Shown: piece after piece, positions 1 to 11,801 of the stretch | Numbering within the stretch: the stretch's first letter is position 1 | How the letters are laid out: each line of letters opens with the position of its first letter | DNA from: Todiramphus chloris collaris | Taxonomy: Eukaryota; Chordata; Aves; Coraciiformes; Alcedinidae | Length of the DNA stretch: 64,000 nucleotides | Reading direction: 5' to 3' | Assembly (NCBI GenBank): GCA_025345505.1 | Contig: JANVCC010000125.1 | Coordinates: forward strand, 4,993,388 to 5,057,387 | Notes under the pieces: generated by a model | What the model was told of the DNA's origin: nothing | Databases searched by the model: none | Seen by the model: only the letters and a program-made list of their open reading frames with translations | Made by a program: the position numbers and the translations under genes

Positions 1-269
1 AGTTTGGGACTGCCTCAGTGCCTGCTCCGCAGCATCAGTGGTGACGGTGACATGATTGGCATCAGGGGGGTTGAGTTTGATACTGGTTTGGTATATATTT
101 GTATATATTCCCTTTTGTTACTATTTTCATTAAAGCTGTTTCTGTTTTCTTCTCCAGTCCATGAGTCTCTTCCCATTATTCCCTTTCTCTTCCCCTTTGG
201 GAGTGGAGAGGGGTTAATAGAGAGCATCTGTCATTCACCTAGTGGCTGGCCCAGCCCTAACCCTTAACA
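1..269 (+). mobile_element. Truncated LTR-like repeat, copy 1
   Basis: This segment aligns almost base for base with 5389-5650: the opening GGGAC, GCCTGCTCC, ATCAGTG, a TGATACTGGTTT stretch, an ATTAAA signal, then GGGGTTAATAGAGAGCAT and a shared end at CAGCCCTAACCCTT. The end in CA after a poly(A)-signal region fits the R-U5 part of an avian endogenous retrovirus LTR. The left part is outside the window. No retroviral genes are seen beside it. Confidence 0.55.
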
Positions 270-3200
270 GGTAGCTTGTGTACCGGACTAACTAATACAG
301 TTTCCTCATGAAACAGTTGTGTGGTGAAGAGTTCAGAAAGGATAAAAATGCACATTCCTACCATGCAGTGATGCACAAACACCTGAGCTAATGCCAGTCA
401 AAGTAATCCCATAACTGGAAACAGTAGAGCCCTACCTCTCATCTCTTCATAGGTGTTGGAGGGAGCAATTAGCATATCTGGTACAATGCTATATCATGAT
501 GGTTAACGTTTGCACACTCACAGGCCTGTCGGCACGGCTGGAGCTGCCCTCCAGACTTTGTGTCAGGCTCTACAGTATTATCATACCCAGCAAGGAAGGT
601 ACAGCAGGATCTGTTGTGCAGGGGTGAGGGTCACACTAGTAGATGAGGGCACCGGGTGGAATCCTGAATGTGAAGAATACAACATTGCATTGGATAAAAA
701 ATACAAAAAGAAGCCCCAGGTTTGGACCCTCATCCCCAGCTCAGGAAATGTCCAGTCACTTCCGTTTCAGTGTGAGATAGGAAATCCACGCTCCAGAAGC
801 ATCAGACCAGAGGAGCTGTACTAGAGAACAATATTTCCAGCTGCAGTTCCTGACAGTCCTCTCCTATATGACTCGATGTCCTTTGCCAAGAGCTCCTTTC
901 CTTTTCCTTACTCACACAATGGTGACTGTGCTACGATTCTTGCAGGGGAATCCCAGGATTGGTGAACAGAGATTCAAGAATCTGTTTATTCCCAGCTTTG
1001 CTACTGCCAGTGGGATGACCTTAGGCATATTTTTTACTGCTCTGTTCCTCAGTTTCCCAGTGTGTCTAATGGAGATTAACACCAGATTTGCTTCTCTTCT
1101 GCCTCCCTGTCCTGCAGGGTAATGACCTTATCACTTATCAGCCCCACCAACACACCTGCTTGCTGCACAAATGCAAGATGCCTTTCTGCTCAAATTATCC
1201 TACCAATTAATACCACAAAGATAACTGATAACTTAGAGCAATTTTGGTCTCAGCTGTACTTACGTTCAAGCCTGCTGCTTCAGTTTCAGACCTGATGAGG
1301 GGCTTCTGTGTGTGAGTTCAACAGTGCTCTCCAGATGCATCTGTCGGCTCATAAACAATATTCCTTCCCCTTTTGAGCTTTGCCTCCTCACTAAAATGCG
1401 TTGGGATAAGCTGTTGAGGAATGCTAAATAAGATCGGCTATGATTACATGGCCCTGTGCAGCTGACCCACAATTAATATACCTATCAGCACATTTTTTCA
1501 GACAGATCGTTTGAGTAGCTGAGGTCACAAAGAATGAGAGTCCCAGAATACATCCAATGATTGTCCCTTTTCAATCCTTCTTCTGCTCTGTATATCCAGC
1601 CTCTGCTAAAGATATTCCAGAATAGTTCTGAGATATATGTCCCCACTAACTCATTTTTTCTGATTTTTATTTGTTCTCTTAATCTTTCTCTGGTTTAACA
1701 TGGTCTCCAGCATGTATTTCATTCAGCTTTTAGGAGAAGAATTCAAGGAGAACTGCACTTTTAAATAGCATATCAAGTCTGATCTCACTGTACAACTCAA
1801 GCTACTGTATTCATTTTGTATATTTGGGAACTCCAAAAGCATACGAAGAAGGAACATACCTGGTAGGGTATGCTCAGTGGTAAAACAGGTATTGATCAGG
1901 CTGGTCCCTGTGTTTTCCACCTCTCTGTTCTCAGAGGTTAAGCAATGAACAAAAGGAAGCAAAAGCCAAAGAAAAAATATCAGTGAATAATCCACTCCTC
2001 TTTTAAGATGTTCCTGTTGTCATGTTTTTGCACTTTATGAATTGCACTTATTGAGTGTCTTCATTTTCAGGAGCATTGGCAGGAGCAGCTCTGCTAAAAT
2101 ATTCATAGGGGAACACTTTCAGATAAGTGAATTGCTTGGATTTACCCTGGAGGGTCTCTAAGATGAGTTACACTTACCCAAGGCACAAGAAGCAACATGC
2201 TGGCAAAGCAAGAGGGGTGGATTCTCTAGTCAGCCCCAGGGTCTACTCCACACGACTGAGCCATGCACTCAAGGCAGTGCAAGATGGCCAGCCCCTACTA
2301 ACAGTTTGTGAGCTACCAGCGTAACAGGAACGCTGTGAATCGTTTCAGATGAAGAAGCAAAGCAGAAACTGGGATGTGTTTGCAGATGTGCTTCTCTGCT
2401 ACATTCAATGCCCTGCCCCTCTTCTTTTCAGTGGGAGCTTCTGGATTTTTTTTTTCATGCTGATTCCAGCGAGGGAAAATGCAATAATCTGATGATCTTG
2501 AAGGTCTTTTCCAAGCATAGCAATTCTATGATTTGATGCTCTGGGATGATTTTTCATAGCTGTACTGTGCTCAGCGCAGAGCTCTTCATCTCCCTTCAGA
2601 GACAGAAAGATCAAGGACCTTAAAGTATCACAAGTCACTGTTATTTCTGAAACAGATGGTGACTTCAGCAATCACAAGAGGTGGCTTCACAGAGCTAGGA
2701 AGCAGGGGTAGGTAGAGTGTTGCAGTTATAAATCAACAGCTGCAGTTCACCAACACCAAGTAAATAACAATGTACTTACTCAATGCTGTTTGCCTCATGA
2801 TATTAGGCAGCTCCTTAACATCTCCTGTGCTGACTTGTTTTCAGAAGGTAAATGACTCCCGCCCACCACAGCTGAGGCAAAGATTTAGGATGACTGTTCA
2901 TATCTCACACACTTTCCCACATTTCCACATGCCTCATGGGATAATTTTGTGCCTGTGAAGGTTACCTGTGAAGGTTATGTCAGTGCACGGCTTCCTGGAA
3001 GGCGCACAGTGGAAGACACCAATAAATGCAAGTGAGCAGGAGATCACAGTAGGGACAAGGTGTTGGTAGCTGCTCGGTAGTCCAGAGCACCACAACACAT
3101 TCACCTAAATGGCAAAGGTGACAAGAAACCCTTCTCTTCCCCCTTTTTGACAAGAGCTTTCCTCGGTTTCCCTTATCTTTCCTCCTGCCTTTGGCACTGG

Positions 3201-5149
3201 GGGACATCTCCTGGAGATGGAGACTGACTTAGGACTCACCTGAAAGAAGCGTGGGTGAGGACAAAGAGAAGGCAAACAGGTCTGCCGCATCTTTGCAGGG
3301 GTCTGCACTTTTCCACACCACTGTGGTGTTTAATGAACCTGATGTGGTTATATGGAAGAGGGATCAAAGAAATAAAATGAATTAAAAAAAAACCACCTAG
3401 AGACAAAATATATTACCAGGAAGTAATACATGAAACAATATTTTGCCAAGAGACAAGATATCTAACTGCGCTAAAGGAAGACTTAGCAGTCATATTCATA
3501 AAAAAAAATTAAATATAAAAAAGCCCCAGGGGTATCTATGAAGTTAAGTTCCATTCTCAATATCATACTTAAAGTAATACTGTGGGTTTACTTCTCATTT
3601 CCCTTCCACACGGAAGAGGGCAAGTAAAGGCTTCACAAGGCTCTATGATAAATTGCATGTAGTTAGAGAAATGTCAAGGTATTTACAGGTTGTGGTTAAT
3701 AGAAAGGTTTATCAAAAACAGTGCAATTACCAGGCAGTTTGGGTGCCTGGAAATATTGTTTAAAAAAGATGGAAGAAAAATACAGAGAATGATCTAAAAG
3801 AGACATTCACAGGGACATATGTGAAAGCAAGTGGCTTTCAATCCAAACTGGTGTCTCAGCATATTATGACCAAGTATGACCAAGGAAAGAAAGGAATAAC
3901 TGTATTAGTGGGAATAAATAACAGCAATAAAAGGTCATGAGGGGTGGAGGATGTCCCTATCCATTGTTTGAGGACATGTTTTTTGAGTGCGATGCTTGAA
4001 TTGCCTCCTCAGCCAAGACACATGGGTTTTAAACATTTAAGACCTAACAGAGCAAGATGGACAATTCAGTCCTACTGGGGACAGCCATTCTCTGCTTCCT
4101 ATGCAGCAGAAGCCCCACAACTTCCCCAGGTTGTTCTCTCTGATGCCTAATCAGTCTTACTGCTATAAATAGTGCTTGCTTATTCATGCTAAAATCATTC
4201 CAGTAATTAATAGAAAATTAATTCAAGCCAGGCTGCTATGCCCCTGAGAGTATACAACCTTGATTTGTGCAGTGGAGAATTAGCCAAGGTCCATCCAATG
4301 TGAACCATCAAAATGGGAGAAGCAGGCTGTCCCCTAACTCCTGTTTTTTTCTTCCACTCAAGCTTTGTGGACCCCAAGGGAGGAACTGAACCTGTTACCT
4401 TTCCTATTATCTGTTTATCTCGCCTCTGGACAGCAATTATTTTGTACCACCCTTGATATTTTCTTGAAAACCTTAACGTTTTCTTTGGTGGTTTTATGCT
4501 TTTTCTTAACCTGGTCTATGGAAATATGGGTAATCACCCTGCCTAGGTGCAAGAAAACAAGGAGAAAGTTCTCAAAGATCTAGACATACTCTAGTGAAAA
4601 TAGGTCCCAACAAAGGAATCTCAGCTTCTCAACTGCTCTTTGAAGCCGCAGCAGGCTGGAGGGTACTAGTACATGGGAAACCAAGCTTCACTAGCTTTGC
4701 TGCTCATCAGAAATTCTCCTTCATAAAAACTCTACCCTTTTGGCTGTGCCCAGGATGCAGAGTCTGTAAATCCATCTCCTCTACTTGGGTCGGATCTGTT
4801 TGAGTCCCAGGAACATTCCTGTCCCTATTCTTTGGCATCACAGATTTAGCTGAAGAGATCAAGAAGGCAATTGTTCAGTCAATGCCCTGGTTTGAGTTGG
4901 AACAGAACTGATTCTGTTCAGTGATTTTACTTTTCAGCTCATTCTCTTCTAACTCCCTGCACTGTCTGAAGTTAACAGCAGATTTTCTCAGACAATCTCT
5001 GCCTCCAGCATCACTGCCTCCAGCATCACGCTCCATGTTTAGAGTTATTGACAAGGGTTGGGGTGTACAGTCCTATATTTAACTCCTGTGCAGACCAAGG
5101 TCACTGATAAATCTTGTGCACCCCCAAAGTGCACAAGAAAGTAAAGGGC
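270..5149. other. Spacer without recognised gene
   Basis: No open frame above about 105 codons and no recognised domain, CR1 or RNA gene. A 13-bp tandem repeat (TGTGAAGGTTA.. twice) lies near 2955-2980, and a 15-bp direct repeat (TGCCTCCAGCATCAC twice) near 5000-5030. Confidence 0.6.
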
Positions 5150-5650
5150 TGCACCTGTGAGGAGCAGTGGCCAGGACAGGTCACCCTAAACTGACCAACA
5201 AGGGAACCCCTCCCATATACATCATATTCAGTATAAAGATGAGGGTCTGCGAGGGTCAAGCCTCTTCTTCAATCTCTGGCACCTCAGGAGAACTCTGTCC
5301 ATTCTGACTTCAACACCAATCCATGTGTTCCTGAATCCAGTTCCCAAATTCAGCTCCTGAATCCAGTTCCCATCTACCACTGAGTCCAGTCTGGGACTTC
5401 TCCAGTGCCTGCTCCACAGTATCAGTGTTGATGGTGACATGATTGCCATCAGGGCAGCTGGGATTGATACTGGTTTTGTATATGTAGGTTTATATTTTTT
5501 TATTTTTCATTAAAACTCTTTTATTTTTTTTTTCCCAATCCATAAATCTCTTTACATTATTCCCTTTCTCTTTCCCCTTAGAAGCGTGAGGGGTTAATAG
5601 AGAGCATTTCTCATTCATGTAGTGGCTGGCCCAGCCCTAACCCTTGACCA
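5150..5650 (+). mobile_element. Solo LTR-like repeat, copy 2
   Basis: The right part (5389-5650) repeats the segment at the window start. Farther left lie a TATAAA at 5232-5237 and, about 280 bp on, an ATTAAA in a T-rich stretch near 5514. That is the order expected of U3 promoter, R and U5. The left boundary is uncertain and target-site duplications were not identified. No gag, pol or env remnant lies between the two copies, so they look like independent solo LTRs rather than one provirus. Confidence 0.55.
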
Positions 5651-5879
5651 TCATGTCCTCTTTGTAAGGATGCGGTATCGATCACAGAAAATTCTCTGCT
5701 TGCGGTCTGTGGCAACACTGAAAAGGTTATGGTGAAGCAGGATGCATAGTTTGTAAAGGTCATGTAGGGAAAGGGGTCTCTGACTCCTGCCTGGGGACGT
5801 GTGAAGAATGATTTCATTCCAGTGAGAAAACAAAAAATGTAACTGCTGGGAACATCCTTGAGACACATTATATGAACAC

Positions 5880-6023
5880 TGGGTTTTGGTGGGTTTTTTT
5901 GTTGTGTGTGGGTGGTGGTTTTGGTTTTGTTTTGTTGGGGTTTTTTGGTTATTGTTTTTTTGTTTGTTTGTTGGGGGTTTTTTGTTTTATTTTGTTTTGT
6001 GTTGGGGTTTTTTTTTTGTTGTT
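5880..6023. repeat. T/G-rich low-complexity tract
   Basis: About 145 bp consists almost only of T and G on the plus strand, with several G runs of three to five and T runs up to ten. It has strong strand asymmetry and could form G-rich secondary structure. Confidence 0.8.
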
Positions 6024-6580
6024 TCCTTTGTTATAGGCATTTATTCTTAGGCATCTGACTAAACATGATTGTCTGCAAGGTAGTGGCCTCTATAGGTCTG
6101 CGTATCCACGCTACAATTGCTGTCAGTAGAAATTTAGTCAACAAATGGTGCTGGGGGAAAATTTGTCTGATCAAATTTAGGTGTCAGCTGTAGTGTAAGT
6201 TGGACAGTACCCCATAGAGAGTGGCCTGGGTGGTATGACCAAAGACAACACCCTGACTGCATCAGATGAGCTCACTGTTAGTGGCTACTTTAGGAAACTC
6301 AGAGAATCGCTGAATCAGTCTGATACAGGCAGTTAAAAACAGGTAATCTGAGAATGCACCAAAAAAAACCTTTGTGGATATAGTAAGAAACTATGAAGTA
6401 GTTACATTTTTTTTGTTTCTAATCTGTAGTGATTACTTTGTCTAGATGCCGTCAGCATAAGAAGGCAATGCTTGGAGTTAGGAACAATTTAATTCCCCTG
6501 GTACTGCTTGCCAAGGAGCCCCAAAACCAGTATTTAATATAGAATGTAAGGCCAGAATAAACCCCTCTTCTTAGAGCTAT

Positions 6581-6641
6581 TCATAGAGTCATGGAATCAT
6601 AGACTGGTTTGGGTTAGAAGAAATGTTAATGATCATCTACT
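6581..6641 (-). mobile_element. CR1 3'-end fragment
   Basis: Begins TCATAGAGTCATGGAATCATAG and continues GGTTTGGGTTAGAAG, the reverse complement of a CR1 terminus. It is directly followed by a second CR1 3' end, so two insertions abut here. Confidence 0.7.
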
Positions 6642-6642
6642 T

Positions 6643-7300
6643 AGAATCATAGAATCATAGAATGTTAGAGGTTGGAAGGAACCTAGAAAGATCATCTAGT
6701 CCAACCCCCCTGCCAGAGCAGGATCACCTAGAACAAGTCACTTCCAACCCCCTTGGTATGGGCATGGATTCCTTCCACTAAATCAGGTTGCTCAGATCCC
6801 CATCCAACCTGTCTTTGAACACTTCCAGGGATGAGACATCCACAGTCTCTCTGGGCAACCTGTTTCAGTGTCTCCCCACACTTGCCATGAAGAATTTCTT
6901 TCTAATATCTAACCTTTACCTACCCTCTTTCAGTTTAAAACTATTGTCCCTCATCCTATCACTGCACTCCCTGGTCAACAGTGCCTACCCAGCTTTCCTG
7001 TAGCCCCTTTAAGTATTTAAAGAACTTCTATAAGTTCTCCCTGGAGCCTGATCTTCTCCAGGATGAACAATCCCAACTCTCTCAACCTGTTGTCCCAGCA
7101 GAGGGGTTCCAGCCCTTGCATCATTTCTGTGGCCTCCTCTCGCCCTGCTCCAAGAGATCCATGTCTCCCCTGTGCAGAGGGCTTCAGAGATTGACCCAGC
7201 ACTTTAGGGAGGGCCTCACCAAAGTGGAGCAGAGGGGCAGAATTATCTTCTTCAATCTGCTGGCCACACTGCTTTGCATGCAGCGCAGGATGCATCATAT
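6643..7300 (-). mobile_element. CR1 LINE, 3' portion
   Basis: Starts with AGAATCATAGAATCATAGAAT and the GGTTGGAAGGAACC block, then runs through CR1 3' UTR into the C-terminal ORF2 region. On the minus strand the reading EPLCW, LRELGLF, LEK is recognisable near 7090-7020, with stops outside it. The copy is 5'-truncated. Confidence 0.85.
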
Positions 7301-7518
7301 GTACTTATCCATATATGCCTTATTCAAAAAACCCCAGCCCTCTCTTTCATGATGACTCCAAGAAACTGTGGGTTGATTTTTCTGATTGATATTGCAGTAC
7401 AACAGTTAACACAGGAGGGAATGACAGATATTAATCAGAATTCCCTTTATCTCTTCTTGTTTGTGCCGCTCATCTTCTGCTGTCCTAAACATTGAAGCAT
7501 TTGATAAAGCAGCCAGGG

Positions 7519-7536
7519 AAAAAAAAAAAAAAAAAA
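7519..7536. repeat. Poly(A) run
   Basis: An uninterrupted A18 run. No retrotransposed gene body was recognised next to it. Confidence 0.9.
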
Positions 7537-8686
7537 CTTTTTAAAATGAAAGTTTTTGTAAGAATTTGTCAATTCATCAAAATAGAGTTGTCTCACAATA
7601 CTGTGTCTCCCCGGCCCAATTAGTTTATAATTAGCTAACACAAAGTGGAAGAGTTCTAAGAGGAGGGACAAAGACAAATACAATCTGAACTCCAGTATCT
7701 GTGGATAGAGCATCTGCTCAAGCAAAAGGAAGTAAGACTTAAAAGCACTGATCCTGTATCTCCTGCATCTTAATTGCATATCCAAACTAGCAGAGTTTGG
7801 CTATTCTAGATTATCTTGTGCTTTTTACCTGGGTTTGATTGCAAAATGCATTCTGGACTTATAAAAGCTTTATTATTCCTTCAGAACATTTCTTTGTCAA
7901 CAAAATAGTATTTTCCAATGCAGGAAACACTTTGTCAACAAATTCACAACCTAGTCACAAAGCAGCCCAGACAAATATGTTTCCTGGAGAAAATACTTAA
8001 CCCATATGTAAGACCATGATCTGAGGTTCTATGTTGAAGATTTCTTCGCTAAGCTGTGTTGAAGTGGGGTAAGTAATACCACCACCCATGGACTCAAAAT
8101 GAGGATGAGAAGGACAAAGGAGGACCATAAGTGGCCATGCATTGAATGCACCCACTGCCACATGAAGACCCTTCTGGTCATATATGGGGCTTGGTGAGTC
8201 CAACCATCAGGTCTACCCTTTTCTACCTGCAGCAGATGATCTGGAAATCTCAGGTTCTTCCCCATCGCCATCTGTGGTTTTCTATAGGGGCCAGATAATT
8301 TTCCTGGTGGAAGGAAAATGACACAGCAGGTAGGGTGCTTGAGGGTCCTGGTCTGAAGTCTGATGTTGCCCTGTTGTGTGATCTCTGAAAAGTCATGTTT
8401 CCTGCCTTTCATCCTACCTTTGGCTACACCTGTCTGCAGGAAACTGCAACACCTGGTACGTGAGGGGGTAAGAATGTGTTTTGCAAGAGCAGAGCAGGCA
8501 AAGGCTTTATGATCATGGCACAGGCTACTCTCCCCACACTTCACCCCAACTCCAAAGCGTAGGCATAGGAAAACGCACTCCTTTTTCCCTGCAAACAACT
8601 TGGAGATGCATGAGGCATCGCCAGCAGAAACTGGCAGGGATCCCACACCCTGAGTCTTTTACAACCCAAAGAGCTTAGCAATTAGC

Positions 8687-8711
8687 AAAAAAAAAAAAAA
8701 AAAAAAAAAAA
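8687..8711. repeat. Poly(A) run
   Basis: An uninterrupted run of about 25 A bases. The sequence to its left (8030-8680) is not a recognised processed gene copy. Confidence 0.9.
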
Positions 8712-9726
8712 TGTCAAATGCATTTTTGATGCTCTGAAGTTGCTGAGATTTTTAAACAAACAGTCTGGGCTTCTCCCACACACCGAGAGGTCTGTGCACC
8801 AGCAGTGTAGCAACAGCACCACCGTACGGGCATCCCCAACCCCTACAGCCCTCAAAGCCTTGTCCAGATAACAGTTTGCTCCCCAGACAAGGTTAGTTAG
8901 CGCTGTGGTGGGATTAATTTGCATCCATGCATCGATTTCATGGTTGTCAGCAAAAGCGCGTGTGATGTGAAGGTGAGTTGTTTTTTTTTTCTCCAAGACT
9001 GGTCAAGCTAGCTTCTGAAATCTGAAAGCCCCAGTGAGAATAGACGGATGTTTGGGATTGTGCCAGGGCCCTTGTAGAAATACTCAAGGTCAAACAGGCT
9101 CCTTGCTCATTAAGCCTTTATAATGCTCTCTAGATGCACTTGTTTGCACCCACGGAGCTCAAAACGCTTCCCTTGTGATGCCGGAGTCAAGAGCCCTATT
9201 TGCCGTTAGAGGAAGAGACACAAAGAAGGGAAGGCACATGCCAAAGGTCCCTCAGCAGCCCAGTGACAAAGACCCGAAGATCTTTCTTGTCTTTACTCAA
9301 TGTTCTACTCTTAATAACAGCTCCAGTCTCTGTTTCTGGACTCTGGAAGATGTCTCAAGCTGCCTAGCCTTTCCTCCATGTGCTCTGAAGCTTACGTGGA
9401 CAGAAAACATGGATGTAAGTCCTCATAGAGTGAGCTAAACCATGGTATGAAACAGCATTAAGCATCTACAGATGTAGCAGCTGGAGCCTATCTCTGCTGC
9501 AGTCGAGGGCAGCCCCAGAGCAGCAGGAATTAGGTTCCCTGCTGCTGGGTGAGCATCATGTCTGTCCATCCCAAGGCATGTACACAGGAGAGTGGAGATG
9601 GATGAGAAATATTTTAGGCTGAGGGCCATTCTGTGACCTTTTGTCACAAGCAGAGTGAAGACTGTAATCATGTACATGGTTAGAAGAGGGTGTACAGGAC
9701 CAGCTACTCTGGTTCTTCCTGACTGC

Positions 9727-9774
9727 TATCCATCCATCCATCCATCCATCCATCCATCCATCCATCCATCCATC
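9727..9774. repeat. (CATC)n microsatellite
   Basis: About eleven to twelve copies of ATCC/CATC. The flank CCTGACTGCTATCC occurs on both sides, so the array probably grew within a small duplication. Degenerate C/T-rich copies continue to about 9870. Confidence 0.95.
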
Positions 9775-9894
9775 TCCTCCTGACTGCTATCCCTCCCTCC
9801 TGACATCTGTATGTCCACTTGTTTTTAAATCTTTTTCTCCCCTTATCTATCCATCCCTCTTCCTGTCTATCCAATTGTATGCCTCACTTATTTA

Positions 9895-10636
9895 TTTATT
9901 GCTGACAATACTAAACTGGGAAGAGTGGCCAATACACTGGAAGGCTGTGCTGCCATCCAGTGAGATCTGGACAGGCTGGAGAGCTGGGCAAAAGCAAACC
10001 TAATGAAGTTCAACAACAGTAGAGTCCTACACCTGGGGAGGAACAACACCATGTGCTGGTACAGGTGAGAGGTAGACCCACTGGACAGCAGCCCCATGGA
10101 GAGGGACCTTGGCCCCCGGTGGACAATAAGTTATCCATGGAACAGCAATGTGCCCGTGTGGCCAGGAAGGCCAGTGGAATCCTGGGGCGCATAAAGAGTG
10201 TGGCCAGCAGGTCGAGGGAGGTTCTCCCCGCCTCTACTCTGCACTTGTGAGACCACATTTGGAGTATTGTGTTCAGTTCTGGTCTCCCCAGTGCAAGAGG
10301 GACAGGGAAATACTAGAGAAAATCCAACAGAGAGTTATGAAGATGATGAGGGGACTGGAACATCTCTCTGATGAGGAAAGGCTGAGAGCCCTGGGGCTGT
10401 TTGGCCTGGAGAAGAGAAGCCTGAGAGGGGATCTTATGAATGTTTACAAATATTTGAAGGGTGGGTGACAAGGAGAAGGGGACAGTCTCTTGTCAGTGGT
10501 GCCCGGTGTGACTTTCAAGACCCATCTGAATCTGTTCCTGTGTGTCCTGCCCTGGGTGATCCTGCACTGGCAGGGGGTTTGACTCGATGATCTCCAGAGG
10601 TCCCTTCCAGCCCCTACCACTCTATGAGTCTATGAT
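9895..10636 (+). mobile_element. CR1 LINE, 3' portion with ORF2 C-terminus
   Basis: Opens with GCTGACAATACTAAACTGGG, matching the region after the reverse-transcriptase active site. It continues with the conserved C-terminal readings [24 protein letters not shown] and [12 protein letters not shown] (10148-10468). It ends in CTATGAGTCTATGA. Several frames are broken. It is 5'-truncated and inactive. Confidence 0.9.
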
Positions 10637-11167
10637 TTAGGATCCGTGCCTCCTTCTTCACAGACAGGTCTGTAATGCGATTTGCATTGCTGCCATCTAC
10701 TGACTTAAGTCTCATTTATCTCCTCCCCCTCCCATCCTGTTCTGACTTGGAACAGTGCAATGCTCCTGAGGCTACTTGTATTCCCAGGAACAACGCTGCG
10801 TAGAAATTCCCACTTTGATGCCTAAAACTGTCCATTGAAATCCCTTATCATACCTCCCACATCCCCACAGCCTGAGCGGATTTACAAACCTTGCTGCAGA
10901 CAGCACTGGCTCATTTGCTGCACTCATGCCAAATACCTTCCAGGAGTAGAAAAGTCACTGAGGTTCCCTCTGTGGTTGCAGCCTCCACACACATACCTCA
11001 GAACATCCTGAAAAGGACCCGTAAGCCATGCTCATGCTGAGCCAGCAGTGCAGTGACCTCTCTTCAGGGACAGGCAGCTTTGGACAGCAGCTCCTCTTAT
11101 TCTTGCATTTAATTCCAGATTGAATTAAGCATCTTTTTAGCAGGGCCTGTTGCAACAGGGCAAGGGC
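10637..11167. other. Spacer, nothing recognised
   Basis: Lies between two plus-strand CR1 copies. No gene, terminal repeat or simple repeat was seen. Confidence 0.6.
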
Positions 11168-11439
11168 TGATGGCTTTAGACTAAAAGAGCAGAGATTCAG
11201 ACTAGAAAAAATGATAGAAGATTAAGAAAGAAATATTTTACACTCAGGATGGTGAGACACTGACCCAGGTTGCCCAGGTAAGTGGTTGATCCTGCATCCC
11301 TGGAACCATTCCAGGTGAGGTTGTTTGGGCCTCTGAGCAACCTGCTCTAGTTGCAGATGCCCCTGCTCCCTGCAGCAGGGTTGGACTAGATGACCGTGAA
11401 TGGTCCCTTCCAATGCAAAGTATTCTATGATTCTGTGAT
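11168..11439 (+). mobile_element. CR1 3'-end fragment
   Basis: Contains GGTGAGACACTGACCCAGG, the TTGGACTAGATGACC block, GGTCCCTTCCAATGC and the terminal ATTCTATGATTCTGTG. It ends about 65 bp before a long purine pentanucleotide array. Confidence 0.88.
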
Positions 11440-11506
11440 CTATCAGAAATCTACTCTGATAACATAAAATAATATTCAAAACAAAACAAAACAAGAAGAC
11501 CAAAAT

Positions 11507-11691
11507 AAAAAGGGAAGGGAAGGGAAGGGAAGGGAAGGGAAGGGAAGGGAAGGGAAGGGAAGGGAAGGGAAGGGAAGGGAAGGGAAGGGAAAGGAAAGGA
11601 AAGGAAAGGAAAGGAAAGGAAAGGAAAGGAAAAAAGAAAAGAAAAGAAAAGAAAAGAAAAGAAAAGAAAAGAAAAGAAAAGAAAAGAAAAG

Positions 11692-11722
<31 letters not shown>

Positions 11723-11801
11723 GAAAAGGGAAAAGGAAAGGGAAAAGGAAAGGGAAAAGGAAAGGGAAAAGGAAAGGGAAAGGGAAAAGGAAAGGGAGGG
11801 A
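11507..11801. repeat. 295-bp homopurine compound microsatellite
   Basis: The plus strand has no pyrimidine for 295 bp. It changes from (GGGAA)n to (GGAAA)n to (GAAAA)n and then to a mixed GGGAAAAGGAAA unit. The order suggests stepwise G-to-A change and re-expansion of one pentamer. Homopurine tracts of this kind can form triplex (H-DNA). Confidence 0.95.

Larger units (their letters stand above)
7301..9726. other. Spacer with the window's longest open frame
   Basis: A 205-codon minus-strand frame (8646-8029) is the longest in the window. It has no recognised domain, signal peptide or splice context and is probably chance. The segment near 9200-9300 (aggcacatgccaaaggtccc) vaguely resembles an ancient MIR-type SINE core but cannot be confirmed. 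Confidence 0.5.

Noticed and set aside
9150..9320. MIR-like SINE core
   Set aside because: Only a short weak resemblance without recognisable ends or tRNA-related head; chance or too diverged to call by eye.
10148..10468. 106-codon plus-strand frame that could be taken for a gene
   Set aside because: Its [13 protein letters not shown] and LRALGLF readings are the C-terminus of CR1 ORF2.
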